A DNA stretch of 64,000 nucleotides. It comes from DATFWC01 sp045801465 (GTDB taxonomy: Bacteria > Pseudomonadota > Alphaproteobacteria > Rhizobiales > Xanthobacteraceae). The DNA lies in contig JBJMSU010000172.1 of the NCBI GenBank assembly GCA_045801465.1, forward strand, positions 8,433-72,432, in the 5' to 3' direction. The notes under the pieces were generated by a model. That model was not told the origin of the DNA. It did no database searches and saw only the letters and a list, made by a program, of their open reading frames with translations. Within the stretch, counting starts at the first letter, position 1, and each line of letters begins with the position of its first letter. Both the position numbers and the translations under genes were made by a program. Below are positions 52,508-61,049 of the stretch, piece after piece.

Positions 52508-53785
52508 TCACCGCCACAGCTTGAGCGGCGCCAGCGTGATCGCCGGGATGTAGGTGATGAGCGCCAGCGCGATGAGATAGATGACGATGAACGGCTGCAC
52601 GCCGCGATAGAGCCGCGCGAGCGGAATTCCGAACAGCGCGTGGGTGGCAAAGAGGTTGAGCCCGAACGGCGGGATGAACATTCCGACCGCCAGGTTGACG
52701 GTGAAGATGATGCCGAAATGGATATGGTCGACGCCGGCCTGGGTGATCAGCGGGATCAAGAGAGGCGTGAGGATCAGGATCGCGGCCGGCGGCTCGAGCA
52801 CGGTGCCGACCAGCAACAGCACGACGTTGATGATCAGGAGCAGCACCCACGTCTCCACCTGAAGGCCGGCGATCGCCGCCACGAGTCTCGCCGGAAACCC
52901 GCTGGTGGTGACCACCCACGAATAGGCGCCGGCGGCCGAGACGATGATCAGGATCTGGGAAATCACCTTGGCGCTGTCGATCGCCGTGAACCACACGTCG
53001 AGCCACGTCATTTCGCGATAGACGAAGCGCGCCACCAGGACCGCGTAGATGCAGGCGACGCCGGCCGCCTCGGTTGGCGTGAAGATCCCGCCATAGATGC
53101 CGCCGAGGATGACCACCGGCGCGAACAGCGCCCACACGGCTTCGCCGGTCGACTGCCACACGTTCTTCCAGCGCAGCGATGCGGTCAGCGGGATCATCTC
53201 GATGCGCGCATAGATCATCAGGTAGATCGCCACCAAAAGCCCGATCAGCAGGCCCGGCACGATGCCGGCGAGGAACAGCTTCGGCACCGATTCCTGCGCC
53301 GCGACCCCATAGATGATCATGGTGATCGAGGGCGGGATGATCGTCGCGATGGCGCCGCACGAGGCGATCAGGCTGCCGGAGAACACCGCCGTATAGCCGC
53401 GCTTGGTCAGCTCCGGGATCATCAGCCGGCCGATCGCCGCGACGCAGCCGACGCTCGAACCCGACATCGAGCCGAACAGCTCCGAGGACGCAACCGTCGC
53501 CAGCGCCAGCGACCCGCGCACGCCGCCGACGACCGCGAGCACCCATTCCACCAGACGGCGCGCAATGCCGCCGCGGCCCATCATCTCGCCGGCGAAGATG
53601 AACAGGGGAACCGCCAGCAAGGGGAAATTATCGAGCCCACCGAACAGCGCCACGTGAACCGGTTCGATCGACCCGATCCCCAGGCCGATGATTCCGACCG
53701 CGGCGGCGGCGATCAGCGCGGCAAAAATCGGCACGCCCAGGCACAGCAGCGCGAGCGGCAGGCAAATGAGCGCGAGCGCCGCCAT
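52508..53785 (-). CDS. dctM: TRAP transporter large permease (DctM)
   Basis: The 425-residue DctM permease has about 11-12 hydrophobic helices with the TRAP signature GIFTPTEAAGVACIYA and SGSSVGCVAAIG, and FTVNLAVGMFIPPFGLNLF near the end. It uses the sodium gradient to import organic anions caught by DctP. Its ATG overlaps the dctQ stop (ATGA). Confidence 0.92.
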   Translation of the reverse strand: MAALALICLPLALLCLGVPIFAALIAAAAVGIIGLGIGSIEPVHVALFGGLDNFPLLAVPLFIFAGEMMGRGGIARRLVEWVLAVVGGVRGSLALATVASSELFGSMSGSSVGCVAAIGRLMIPELTKRGYTAVFSGSLIASCGAIATIIPPSITMIIYGVAAQESVPKLFLAGIVPGLLIGLLVAIYLMIYARIEMIPLTASLRWKNVWQSTGEAVWALFAPVVILGGIYGGIFTPTEAAGVACIYAVLVARFVYREMTWLDVWFTAIDSAKVISQILIIVSAAGAYSWVVTTSGFPARLVAAIAGLQVETWVLLLIINVVLLLVGTVLEPPAAILILTPLLIPLITQAGVDHIHFGIIFTVNLAVGMFIPPFGLNLFATHALFGIPLARLYRGVQPFIVIYLIALALITYIPAITLAPLKLWR

Positions 53786-54339
53786 CAGACGCCGTCCCGC
53801 CCCGATCCATCGCGCGGTGCTGCGCTTCCGCCGGGCGCGTGCACGAACAGCCGGACGAGCGACATCACGACGATCATGGCAAGAGCGAGGGGGATGACGC
53901 CCTGCGCAATCCACGTGGGCAGATGCAGCGCGTCGCTGCGCTGCTCGAACTCGAACAGCAGGCTTACGACGCGCGTGCTCGCGAGAACGACGGGCGCGAG
54001 AATCGCCGCCAGCAGGAGCGTGGCGACGATGTTGAGAATCCGGTGCCGGCGCGGCGATGCCAGGGCCACGAACGCGTCGATGCGAATGTGCGCCTGCTGC
54101 CAGGCGACCGAAATGGCGCCGGCATAGACGCCTAGGATCATGAGGTAGAGCATCGCCTCCTCGGCCCACGAGAAGGCGGCGAAAAAGACGTAGCGAAGCA
54201 CGATATTGACGGCGTTGAGGATGACGATCGCCAGCAGCGCGGCGGCTGCGAGCCACAGGCCGAAATACGCGACGCGCTCTCCCAGCCACAGCAACCCGCT
54301 GTTCAGGCGCCCCTCGATCATGGTGGAAAGCCACGGCAA
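53785..54339 (-). CDS. dctQ: TRAP transporter small permease (DctQ)
   Basis: This 184-residue protein has four hydrophobic helices with NIVLRYVFFAAFSWAEEAMLY and QQAHIRIDAFV, the DctQ pattern. It pairs with DctM, to which it is coupled. A start at 54321 is also possible. A repeat separates it from dctP. Confidence 0.88.
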   Translation of the reverse strand: MPWLSTMIEGRLNSGLLWLGERVAYFGLWLAAAALLAIVILNAVNIVLRYVFFAAFSWAEEAMLYLMILGVYAGAISVAWQQAHIRIDAFVALASPRRHRILNIVATLLLAAILAPVVLASTRVVSLLFEFEQRSDALHLPTWIAQGVIPLALAMIVVMSLVRLFVHAPGGSAAPRDGSGRDGV

Positions 54340-54377
54340 GGGCTCATGGTCATGCTGTTTCCATTGACTACGTGCGA

Positions 54378-54481
54378 GTCGTCCCCGCGAAGGCGGCGCG
54401 AAGGCGGGGACCCATCAACACCGTCGAAGCTTACTTTCGCGGGATCGGTGGTCATGGGTTCCCGCTTACGCGGGACGATGA
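54378..54481. repeat. Palindromic repeat of the CGTCCCCGCGAAGGCG type
   Basis: The arms CGTCCCCGCGAAGGCG and CGCTTACGCGGGACG are followed inward by GGGGACCCAT and ATGGGTTCCC. This is a common alphaproteobacterial intergenic repeat. It sits between dctP and dctQ inside one operon and may differentially stabilise the transcript. Confidence 0.7.
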
Positions 54482-54487
54482 TGGGCG

Positions 54488-55513
54488 TCAATTCACGCTG
54501 TCGGCGGCGGCCTTGAGCTTGTCGTAGAGCTCCTTCGACGACGCGTTCCTGGCAAGCACCGATTGCACGGCGGCGGTGACGCGCTTGGCCGCATCCTCCT
54601 GCTCGGGTGGCGCAAGCTTGACGATCTTGCCGCCTTTTTCCGTCCACGCCTTGCGGTCGTCGGCGATACGCTGAACTTGCCACTTGTGCAGGTCGAGCTC
54701 GATCTTGCGGCCGGTCTCCGCCACGATCTTCTGCAGATCGCCCGGCAAACGGCCGAACCATATCTTGCTCACGAGAGCGACCGGCATCAGCGCCCACAAT
54801 CCGGTGTCGAGCATGTGCGGGGCCGCGTCATAATAACGAAAAGCCACGAACGCCCCGACCACCGAATTGGCGCCGTCGATCGTGCCCTGCTGGATCGCCG
54901 GCAGCACCTCCGGCAGCGCCATCGGCACCGCCGATCCGCCGAGCGCGACCACCGACGCCTGCTCGCCCTCGGCGGCCAGCACGCGGATGCGTTTGCCGGA
55001 AAAATCAGCCAGCTTGGCGACCGGCGTCTTGAAGGTGAAAACCTGCTGGTCGTAGACGTTGAGCCCAACCGTGACGAGGCCCCGCGGGTCGGTGAAGTCT
55101 GCGATGGCCTTGCGGAACTGCGGCAGATCGAGCGCCCGGCGCGCATGCTCGTTGCTCTTGAACAGTCCGCTCAGCGCCAGGACCTGAAACCTTGGATCGG
55201 CGCCGAAGAACAGCTCCGAGGGTCCGATCGCCGCCTCGATCGTGCCGAGCCGCAGTCCCTCCACCTGGCGCTGCGCGCTGCCGAGCTGGGCCGCCGGGTA
55301 GACGTCGACGCGAATGCGGTTGTTGGTCGCCTTTTCCAGCTCCGTCTTGTAGACCTTGATGTACTCGTGCTGCATGTCGTTGATGGTCTGCGTCGCAAAC
55401 TTCATGACGAAATCCTGCGCGCATGCCGTGCCGGCGCTCAGCGCCAGGCCGCAGGCAAGCGAAACGATGCTCGCGTGCCTGCGCGCAAGCGAACGATCAA
55501 ACACGAAATTCAT
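54488..55513 (-). CDS. dctP: TRAP transporter solute-binding protein (DctP)
   Basis: The 341-residue protein has a signal peptide (HASIVSLACGLALSAGTACA), then QDFVMKFATQTINDMQHEY, AAQLGSAQRQVEGLRLGTIE and PEVLPAIQQGTIDGAN, the DctP family pattern. It delivers a carboxylate to DctQM. The ATG at 55513 follows GGAGGG; the substrate is likely linked to the adjoining catabolic genes. The dctPQM set is divergent from the GMC oxidoreductase gene. Confidence 0.9.
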   Translation of the reverse strand: MNFVFDRSLARRHASIVSLACGLALSAGTACAQDFVMKFATQTINDMQHEYIKVYKTELEKATNNRIRVDVYPAAQLGSAQRQVEGLRLGTIEAAIGPSELFFGADPRFQVLALSGLFKSNEHARRALDLPQFRKAIADFTDPRGLVTVGLNVYDQQVFTFKTPVAKLADFSGKRIRVLAAEGEQASVVALGGSAVPMALPEVLPAIQQGTIDGANSVVGAFVAFRYYDAAPHMLDTGLWALMPVALVSKIWFGRLPGDLQKIVAETGRKIELDLHKWQVQRIADDRKAWTEKGGKIVKLAPPEQEDAAKRVTAAVQSVLARNASSKELYDKLKAAADSVN

Positions 55514-55613
55514 CCATCCCTCCCTGGCGTCATCGAGGAATGCTAGATCATGTCCGGCTCCTTTGGAAATCGAGACATCTCTAGTAGCTGTTGAGTGGCG
55601 CATGACTCTCGAT

Positions 55614-55747
55614 TGTCATCCCTGGCCGAGCGCCACAAGGCGCGAGAGCCGGACCCAGGTAGCCCTGCGGCGCGTGATTCTAGATGCTGGGGTACTTAGG
55701 TCCCGGATCGGCCCGCTGCGCGAGCCGTCCGGGACGACAGTCCCGTG
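55614..55747. repeat. Palindromic repeat with CATCCCTGGCCGAGCG ends
   Basis: GTCATCCCTGGCCGAGCGC at the left and CGTCCGGGACGAC at the right are rough inverted arms, with internal GACCCAGG and GGTCCCGG segments. It fills the divergent dctP/GMC promoter gap (55514-55755), so any promoters must lie beside or in it. Confidence 0.5.
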
Positions 55748-55755
55748 AGTAGCGC

Positions 55756-57417
55756 ATGACGCAGGTCATCGACGGCGAGTACGACTACATTATCGTCGGC
55801 GCCGGCTCGTCCGGATGCCTGCTGGCCAACCGGCTCTCCGCCGATGCGGACAAGCGCGTGCTCGTGCTCGAGGCGGGAGGCCGCGACAACTGGATCTGGT
55901 ACCACATCCCGGTCGGCTATCTCTTCTCCATCGGCAATCCGCGCTCCGACTGGATGTATCGCACGTTGCCCGAAGAGGGGCTCAATGGCCGCAGCCTTCC
56001 GTATCCGCGCGGCAAGGTGATCGGCGGATCGTCGGCCATCAATGCCATGCTCTACATGCGCGGCCAGGCGCGCGACTACGATCATTGGCGCCAGCTCGGC
56101 CTTTCGGGCTGGGGATGGGACGACGTGCTGCCGTTCTTCAAGCGGCACGAGGACCATTGTTTCGGCGAGAGCGCTGCCCATGGCGCCGGCGGCGAATGCC
56201 GCGTCGAGCGCCAGCGCGTGCGGTGGGACCTCCTGGAGACGTTTCGCCAAGCGGCGGCACAAGCCGGCATCGCGCCGATCGACGATTTCAATACCGGCGA
56301 CAACGAGGGCTCGGCCTATTACCAGGTGACGCAGAAGCGCGGCCGGCGCTGGTCGGCGGCGCGTGGCTTCCTCATGCCGGTGCTGCACCGGCCGAACCTG
56401 CGGCTCGAGCTCGGCTGCCTCGCCGAAGCGGTCGAGTTCGAGCAGCGGCGCGCAGTCGGCGTGCGCTGGCGTCAGGACGGAGTCGTGCGGCGCGCGCGCT
56501 GCCGCGGCGAGGTGATCCTTGCGGCCGGCGCGATCGGATCGCCGCAGCTCATGCTGCTGTCGGGCGTGGGACCGGCGGCGCAGCTGCAGCGCCTCGGCAT
56601 TCCTGTGGTGCTCGAGCGGGCGGGCGTGGGCGAAAACCTGCACGATCACCTGCAGGTGCGCCTGATCTACCGGCTCACCGGCGCGCGGACGCTCAACGAG
56701 ATCTACCATTCGGTGTGGGGCCGCGCCGGCATGTATATGAACTATGCGCTGTTTCGCCGTGGCCCGCTGACCATGGCGCCGGCCCAGCTCGGCCTGTTCG
56801 CGCGCTCCGACCCGACGCGCGAGCACGCCAATCTCCAGTTCCATGTTCAGGCCCTGTCGCTTCCCCGTTTCGGCGAGCCGTTGCACGCGTTTCCCGCCTG
56901 TACGGTAAGCGTGTGCAACGTGCAGCCGACCAGCCGCGGCTTCGTGCGGCTGCAGTCGGCCGACCCCGCGGACGCACCCGCCATCAAGCCCAACTATCTT
57001 GCGACCGACGAGGACCGCCGCGTCATGGCGGAGGCGATCCGCCTGGCGCGCCGCATCGCCACCCAGCCGGCCATGCGCCGCTACCAGCCGATCGAAATCC
57101 TGCCGGGCAATCCGCACGCGGACGACGATGCCACGCTGCTCAAGGCAGCGGGCGAGATCGGCACGACCATCTTTCACCCGGTCGGCACGGCCAGGATGGG
57201 GCGCCGCGACGATCCGCTCGCCGTCGTCGACGAGCGGCTGCGGGTGATCGGCCTCGATCGTCTCCGCATCGTCGATGCCGCCGTGATGCCGACGATCACG
57301 TCCGGCAACACCGCCGCGCCGACCATGATGATTGCCGAGAAGGGTGTGCATATGATCCGCCAGGATGCAGGTGCATCGACAAGCGGCACTGCGACGATGA
57401 ACAGGATTGCGCGATGA
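55756..57417 (+). CDS. GMC-family FAD-dependent oxidoreductase (choline/alcohol dehydrogenase-like)
   Basis: The 553-residue protein has the N-terminal FAD fold YIIVGAGSSGCLLANRL (GAGSSG at residues 15-20), the PYPRGKVIGGSSAINAMLYMRG signature (parts: PYPRGKVIGGSS, INAMLYMRG) and the C-terminal FHPVGTARMG and GNTAAPTMMIAEKG with the catalytic histidine. Such enzymes oxidise alcohols or aldehydes. The substrate is unknown. The ORF ends with an ATGA overlap to a 67-aa gene. Confidence 0.9.
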   Translation: MTQVIDGEYDYIIVGAGSSGCLLANRLSADADKRVLVLEAGGRDNWIWYHIPVGYLFSIGNPRSDWMYRTLPEEGLNGRSLPYPRGKVIGGSSAINAMLYMRGQARDYDHWRQLGLSGWGWDDVLPFFKRHEDHCFGESAAHGAGGECRVERQRVRWDLLETFRQAAAQAGIAPIDDFNTGDNEGSAYYQVTQKRGRRWSAARGFLMPVLHRPNLRLELGCLAEAVEFEQRRAVGVRWRQDGVVRRARCRGEVILAAGAIGSPQLMLLSGVGPAAQLQRLGIPVVLERAGVGENLHDHLQVRLIYRLTGARTLNEIYHSVWGRAGMYMNYALFRRGPLTMAPAQLGLFARSDPTREHANLQFHVQALSLPRFGEPLHAFPACTVSVCNVQPTSRGFVRLQSADPADAPAIKPNYLATDEDRRVMAEAIRLARRIATQPAMRRYQPIEILPGNPHADDDATLLKAAGEIGTTIFHPVGTARMGRRDDPLAVVDERLRVIGLDRLRIVDAAVMPTITSGNTAAPTMMIAEKGVHMIRQDAGASTSGTATMNRIAR

Positions 57418-57617
57418 GCTTGAAATTCCGCGTCGAGCTGATTTGGCAGGACAGCGAGAAGAGCGCCGAATCGATCTTCCTCACCTCCGACGGCCGGGTG
57501 ATCCTGCAGGGGCGGGCGGTCTCGGCCGTGGAGAAGCAGGCGCTGGCGCTGCCGGCGGACGCGGACCTCATCAGCGTCGATCGGCGGCTCATCCGCGCCA
57601 TCAAGGAAATGCTGTGA
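57414..57617 (+). CDS. Small hypothetical protein coupled to the GMC oxidoreductase (67 aa)
   Basis: The protein MSLKFRVELIWQDSEKSAES begins in the ATGA overlap with the GMC oxidoreductase stop. It has a mixed alpha/beta composition, without signal or membrane segment. The overlap strongly supports translation. I do not recognise a family; an accessory or electron-transfer partner is possible but unsupported. Confidence 0.65.
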   Translation: MSLKFRVELIWQDSEKSAESIFLTSDGRVILQGRAVSAVEKQALALPADADLISVDRRLIRAIKEML

Positions 57618-57623
57618 GGATTG

Positions 57624-57700
57624 TGTCCCGGGCGAGCCGCCACAGCGGCGAGGGGCAGCACAGCATCCCCGGGTCCGTGTAAGTGCGCGGCCCGGGGACA
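57624..57700. repeat. Palindromic repeat with GTCCCGGGCGAG/CCCGGGGAC arms
   Basis: TGTCCCGGGCGAGCC...CGGCCCGGGGACA-like arms enclose CATCCCCGGGTCC. It separates the 67-aa gene from the Rieske oxygenase gene, of which the promoter could lie at 57710-57790. Confidence 0.5.
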
Positions 57701-57808
57701 AGCGCGCGCGCCACGCGTCGTCCATTGAAACGGTCGAACCGGGCGAATAGAGTATTTGCAACGCCAATGAGGCGGTCGCTGAAGCAGAACATTGCTGGGA
57801 GAACGGCC

Positions 57809-58858
57809 ATGTTTCTCAGGAACTACTGGTACGTCGCGGCATCCGATCATGAGATCGGGCGGCAGCCGTTGCGGCGGGTCATTCTCGGCGAGCCCATCGT
57901 GTTCTTCCGCACCGAAGACGGGGCGCCGGTGGCGTTCGAGGATCGCTGTGCGCATCGGCATCTGCCGCTGTCGATGGGAAAGCTGATCGGCGATACGCTG
58001 CAATGCCACTATCACGGCCTGCGCTACGACCGCACCGGCGTCTGCGTGCGGGTGCCGGGCCAGGACATGATCCCGCCGTCAGCGCGGGTGCGGACCTATC
58101 CCATCGTCCAGCGCTACCGTTGGGTGTGGGTCTGGATGGGCGATCCAGCATTGGCCGACCCCGACAAGATCACCGACTTCCACTGGCTCGACGACGCGAA
58201 CTGGGGCGCCAAGCCGCAGTATCTGCACGTCAAGGCCAACTGGCAGCTCATCGTCGACAATCTGCTCGACCTGACGCATCTCGCCTTCGTGCATGAGACC
58301 ACGATCGGCAACTCCGCCCTGGTGGAGCATGCGAGCGTGAAGGTGACGCGCAGCCAGGACAACGTCCTGGTCACCCGCTGGATCATCGACCAGCCGGCGC
58401 CGCCCACGTTCGTCAAGGTGGGTGGGTTCAAGAGCAACGTCGACCGATGGCAGATCATCGACTTCACCCCGCCCGCCTTCCTGCGCCTCGACGTCGGCGC
58501 CACGCCGACCGGCACTGGCGCACCCGAGGGACGTCGCGTCGGCGGCATCTCCATGCGCAATCTCAATGCCATCACGCCGGAAACGGAAAGCACCTGCCAT
58601 TACTTCTGGGGGCAGGCGCACGACTTCGATATTCACAATCGTGAGACGACCGACAAGGTGACCGAGCAGATTCGCACGGCGTTCCTCGAAGACGTGGCGG
58701 TGTTCGAGGCGCAGCAGGTCAACCTGGATCTGATTCCCAATCCGCCGCAGACCGACATCAATGCCGATACCGGCGTGATCCAGGCGCGGCGCATTCTCGA
58801 TCGGCTCCATGCCGAAGAGCAGGCGGCCGCCGCGGCCACCCGGGTGGCGGCGGAGTAG
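57809..58858 (+). CDS. Rieske non-heme iron oxygenase, aromatic-ring/O-demethylase type
   Basis: The 349-residue protein starts MFLRNYWYVAASDHEIGRQP. The Rieske [2Fe-2S] ligands are Cys47, His49, Cys66 and His69 (CAHRH...CHYHG). Asp154, His157 and His162 (DLTHLAFVH) fit the mononuclear iron site. It resembles single-component vanillate O-demethylase-type oxygenases. Its electron donor is likely the Rieske ferredoxin just downstream. Start ATG follows GGGAG. Confidence 0.88.
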   Translation: MFLRNYWYVAASDHEIGRQPLRRVILGEPIVFFRTEDGAPVAFEDRCAHRHLPLSMGKLIGDTLQCHYHGLRYDRTGVCVRVPGQDMIPPSARVRTYPIVQRYRWVWVWMGDPALADPDKITDFHWLDDANWGAKPQYLHVKANWQLIVDNLLDLTHLAFVHETTIGNSALVEHASVKVTRSQDNVLVTRWIIDQPAPPTFVKVGGFKSNVDRWQIIDFTPPAFLRLDVGATPTGTGAPEGRRVGGISMRNLNAITPETESTCHYFWGQAHDFDIHNRETTDKVTEQIRTAFLEDVAVFEAQQVNLDLIPNPPQTDINADTGVIQARRILDRLHAEEQAAAAATRVAAE

Positions 58859-58882
58859 CGTCACCGTCAGTGAGCGCGTGCT

Positions 58883-59200
58883 TTGACCAAGTGGCACCGG
58901 GTTGCCTCGTCAGCCGATCTGCGTGACGGCGAAGCCCTTCCCGTCGACCTCGCTGGAACTCCGATCGCGCTCTACCGCGTCGACGGCAAAATCCACGCCG
59001 TCGACGACGTGTGCACGCACGAATATGCCGTCCTGTCGCAGGGTTTCGTGCAGGACGGCACCATCGAATGCCCGCTCCATGCCGCGCAATTCGACATCGC
59101 GACGGGAGAGTGCCTGTCGGGTCCCGCGACACAGGACTTGCGCACGTATGAGGTCCGCCTCGAGGGCGACGACATCTACGTCTGCGCACCGGATTCGTAG
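58883..59200 (+). CDS. Rieske-type ferredoxin
   Basis: The 105-residue protein has cluster ligands Cys44, His46, Cys63 and His66 (VCTHEY...CPLHAAQFD). It would pass electrons to the upstream oxygenase. No in-frame ATG or GTG exists between the upstream in-frame stop (58871-58873) and TTG at 58883, so the TTG is the likely start. Its stop TAG lies inside the left arm of the repeat 59196-59358. No ferredoxin reductase is in the window. Confidence 0.85.
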   Translation: MTKWHRVASSADLRDGEALPVDLAGTPIALYRVDGKIHAVDDVCTHEYAVLSQGFVQDGTIECPLHAAQFDIATGECLSGPATQDLRTYEVRLEGDDIYVCAPDS

Positions 59201-59358
59201 GGTGGGCAAAGGCGCGTCAGGTCGCGCTCTCCGGATGTGATGCGGTTCGAACGCGCCGTGCCCCCCATTTCTTCCGAGGTGATGCGGTGGGCACGGCGCG
59301 CGATCTGACTCATGATGTGCCAATGCGCCGCGTATCGCGCGCCTTTGCCCACCCTACG
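59196..59358. repeat. 163-bp element with perfect 21-bp terminal inverted repeats
   Basis: The left arm (59196-59216, CGTAGGGTGGGCAAAGGC and on) and the right arm (59338-59358) are exact reverse complements over 21 bases. A second inner inverted pair GCGCCGTGCCC/GGGCACGGCGC lies at 59253-59263 and 59289-59299. It falls between convergent genes and carries both stop codons. Confidence 0.85.
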
Positions 59359-60025
59359 ACGCTGCGCCTTCAGCCGAGCGCCGCAGCAGGTCGACCACCT
59401 CGGCATCCGTGGTCTGCTGAAAGTTCCGGTAATGAGTCCCGACAGCGAAGAACGGCTCGGGCATCGCCAGGCACACCACGTCGTCTGCTTCCGGCGCCAG
59501 CGTATCGATCGAGTCCCTGGGTGCCACCGGAACGGCAAGCACGCGGCGCGACGGCTTCGCCAGGGCCAGCGCGCGCAAAACGGCCTTCACGCTTCCGCCG
59601 GTGGCAATCCCGTCGTCGATCACGATGACGATGCGCCCTGCGATCGGAAGCGGCGGCCGCTCGCCGCGGTAGAGACGCTTGCGCCGCTCGATTTCCTTCA
59701 GTTGGCGCAGCTTCTCGGCCTCGAGATAGGCCGGATCCGGCGCCAGCAGCTGGACGATGTCGTCGTTGAGCACGAGCTGGGGGTCCGCCCCGTCTACAAC
59801 GGCTCCGAGCCCGAGCTCCGCATGGCCTGGGGCGCCGATCTTGCGCACCATCACGACGTCGAGCGGGGCAGCGAGCGCCTGCGCGACTTCGAAGGCGACC
59901 GGCACGCCTCCGCGCGGCAGCGCCAGCACAATCGGATGCTCGAGCTTCAGCCGCTTCAGGGCCGTGGCGAGCTGCCGGCCCGCTTGGCGCCGGTCGGAAA
60001 ACACGGGCGTCGCATCCTCGAACAC
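59354..60025 (-). CDS. Phosphoribosyltransferase-family protein
   Basis: The 223-residue protein has the PRTase fold: LALPRGGVPVAFEVAQAL, MVRKIGAPGHAELGLGAV and the PRPP-binding loop VIVIDDGIATGGS. Close relatives are standalone 'phosphoribosyltransferase' proteins of unclear substrate. The stop codon is inside the right arm of the 163-bp repeat. The ATG at 60025 lacks a strong ribosome-binding site. Confidence 0.82.
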   Translation of the reverse strand: MFEDATPVFSDRRQAGRQLATALKRLKLEHPIVLALPRGGVPVAFEVAQALAAPLDVVMVRKIGAPGHAELGLGAVVDGADPQLVLNDDIVQLLAPDPAYLEAEKLRQLKEIERRKRLYRGERPPLPIAGRIVIVIDDGIATGGSVKAVLRALALAKPSRRVLAVPVAPRDSIDTLAPEADDVVCLAMPEPFFAVGTHYRNFQQTTDAEVVDLLRRSAEGAAS

Positions 60026-60353
60026 GTCGGGTGCCTAACCCTCGAAGAAAAACGTCATCGCGCTGGAAGAAAAATGGCCGTGCGAGCAAACTTGTTCCCG
60101 CGGCCGCGAGGCTGCGACCCGGTTCCCGCGCATCGATTGCCGTTTCGCGCCGCAGCTTTCGGCGTCTTGCCGCCGTCGATGGAGAGTCCTCGTCTGCGCC
60201 GAATGTCTTCCACCGGATGATTGCCGCGCGCGCCGCGCTCGGGGCAAATACGCAGAAAGTGAAAAAGAAAGAGAGCCGCCATAAAAATGCTTGGCTTTCT
60301 CGCGAGAGCAGGCACTATTGGCGCATCGGCGATGCGGCCTAGGGGAGAAATGG
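60026..60353. other. Intergenic region, divergent promoters
   Basis: This 328-base gap lies between the phosphoribosyltransferase and the ClpP-like gene, which are divergent. It is AT-richer near 60255-60295 (AAAGAAAGAG, ATAAAAATGC), where promoters may lie. I see no gene, repeat or terminator. Confidence 0.4.
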
Positions 60354-60797
60354 ATGATCGTTGGAAGAACGCGGTGCGCCGCCGTGGCCGGCGCACTGAT
60401 GGCGATGTTTGCCATCACCTCGGCTTCAGCGGAAGTTCGCATCCAAAGAGACTTCGGCGGGCAGATCGGACCTTATCTCTACAAATATGCCATGGTGCGG
60501 GAAGCCGGGCAGAGGGTGGTCATCGACGGCCCGTGCCTTTCGGCCTGCACGCTCGCCCTGGCGGTTATTCCGCGCGAGCGGATCTGCATGACGCCGAACG
60601 CCGTGCTGGGCTTCCACGCCGCCTGGATGCCGGGGGCGGACGGACGACCGATCAAGAGTGCCGGCGGTACGCGTCTACTCATGGCGGCCTATCCGCCCAG
60701 GGTGCGGGATTGGATCAGGCGGCGCGGCGGCTTGAACGGCAAGATCATGCTTCTGCGCGGACGCGAGCTGGCGGCGCTCTACCCGACCTGCTCGTAA
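60354..60797 (+). CDS. Periplasmic ClpP/crotonase-like conserved protein
   Basis: The 147-residue protein has a signal peptide (CAAVAGALMAMFAITSASA) and then VVIDGPCLSACTLALAVIP and ICMTPNAVLGFHAAW. The SxC-rich 'GPCLSACT...LGFH' pattern matches the predicted periplasmic ClpP-like group (COG3904-type), whose SACT serine is the presumed nucleophile. No protease activity is shown for it. The ATG has GGGGAG six bases upstream. Confidence 0.65.
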   Translation: MIVGRTRCAAVAGALMAMFAITSASAEVRIQRDFGGQIGPYLYKYAMVREAGQRVVIDGPCLSACTLALAVIPRERICMTPNAVLGFHAAWMPGADGRPIKSAGGTRLLMAAYPPRVRDWIRRRGGLNGKIMLLRGRELAALYPTCS

Positions 60798-61049
60798 CGC
60801 ATCCCTTTGCAGGTGCCGCCTTCGTCCTGATGCGGCCGAGGCGCCGGTCTTGGGCCGCCGATGTGGCGCCCGGCTGACGTTACGTCACGTTTCTGCAGCC
60901 CGCACTCCGTGGCCCCGCGACGGCCGGCGTCCTGCGGACGGTTGTGGCCGGCCGCTGAAGGGCTTATGTGACGGGAGCGCTCAGTAGAACGTGTCCGGAT
61001 ACTAAATCGGTGCTCGCCGGAACGGGCTCGACCGCCGCAGGAGGCGGAA

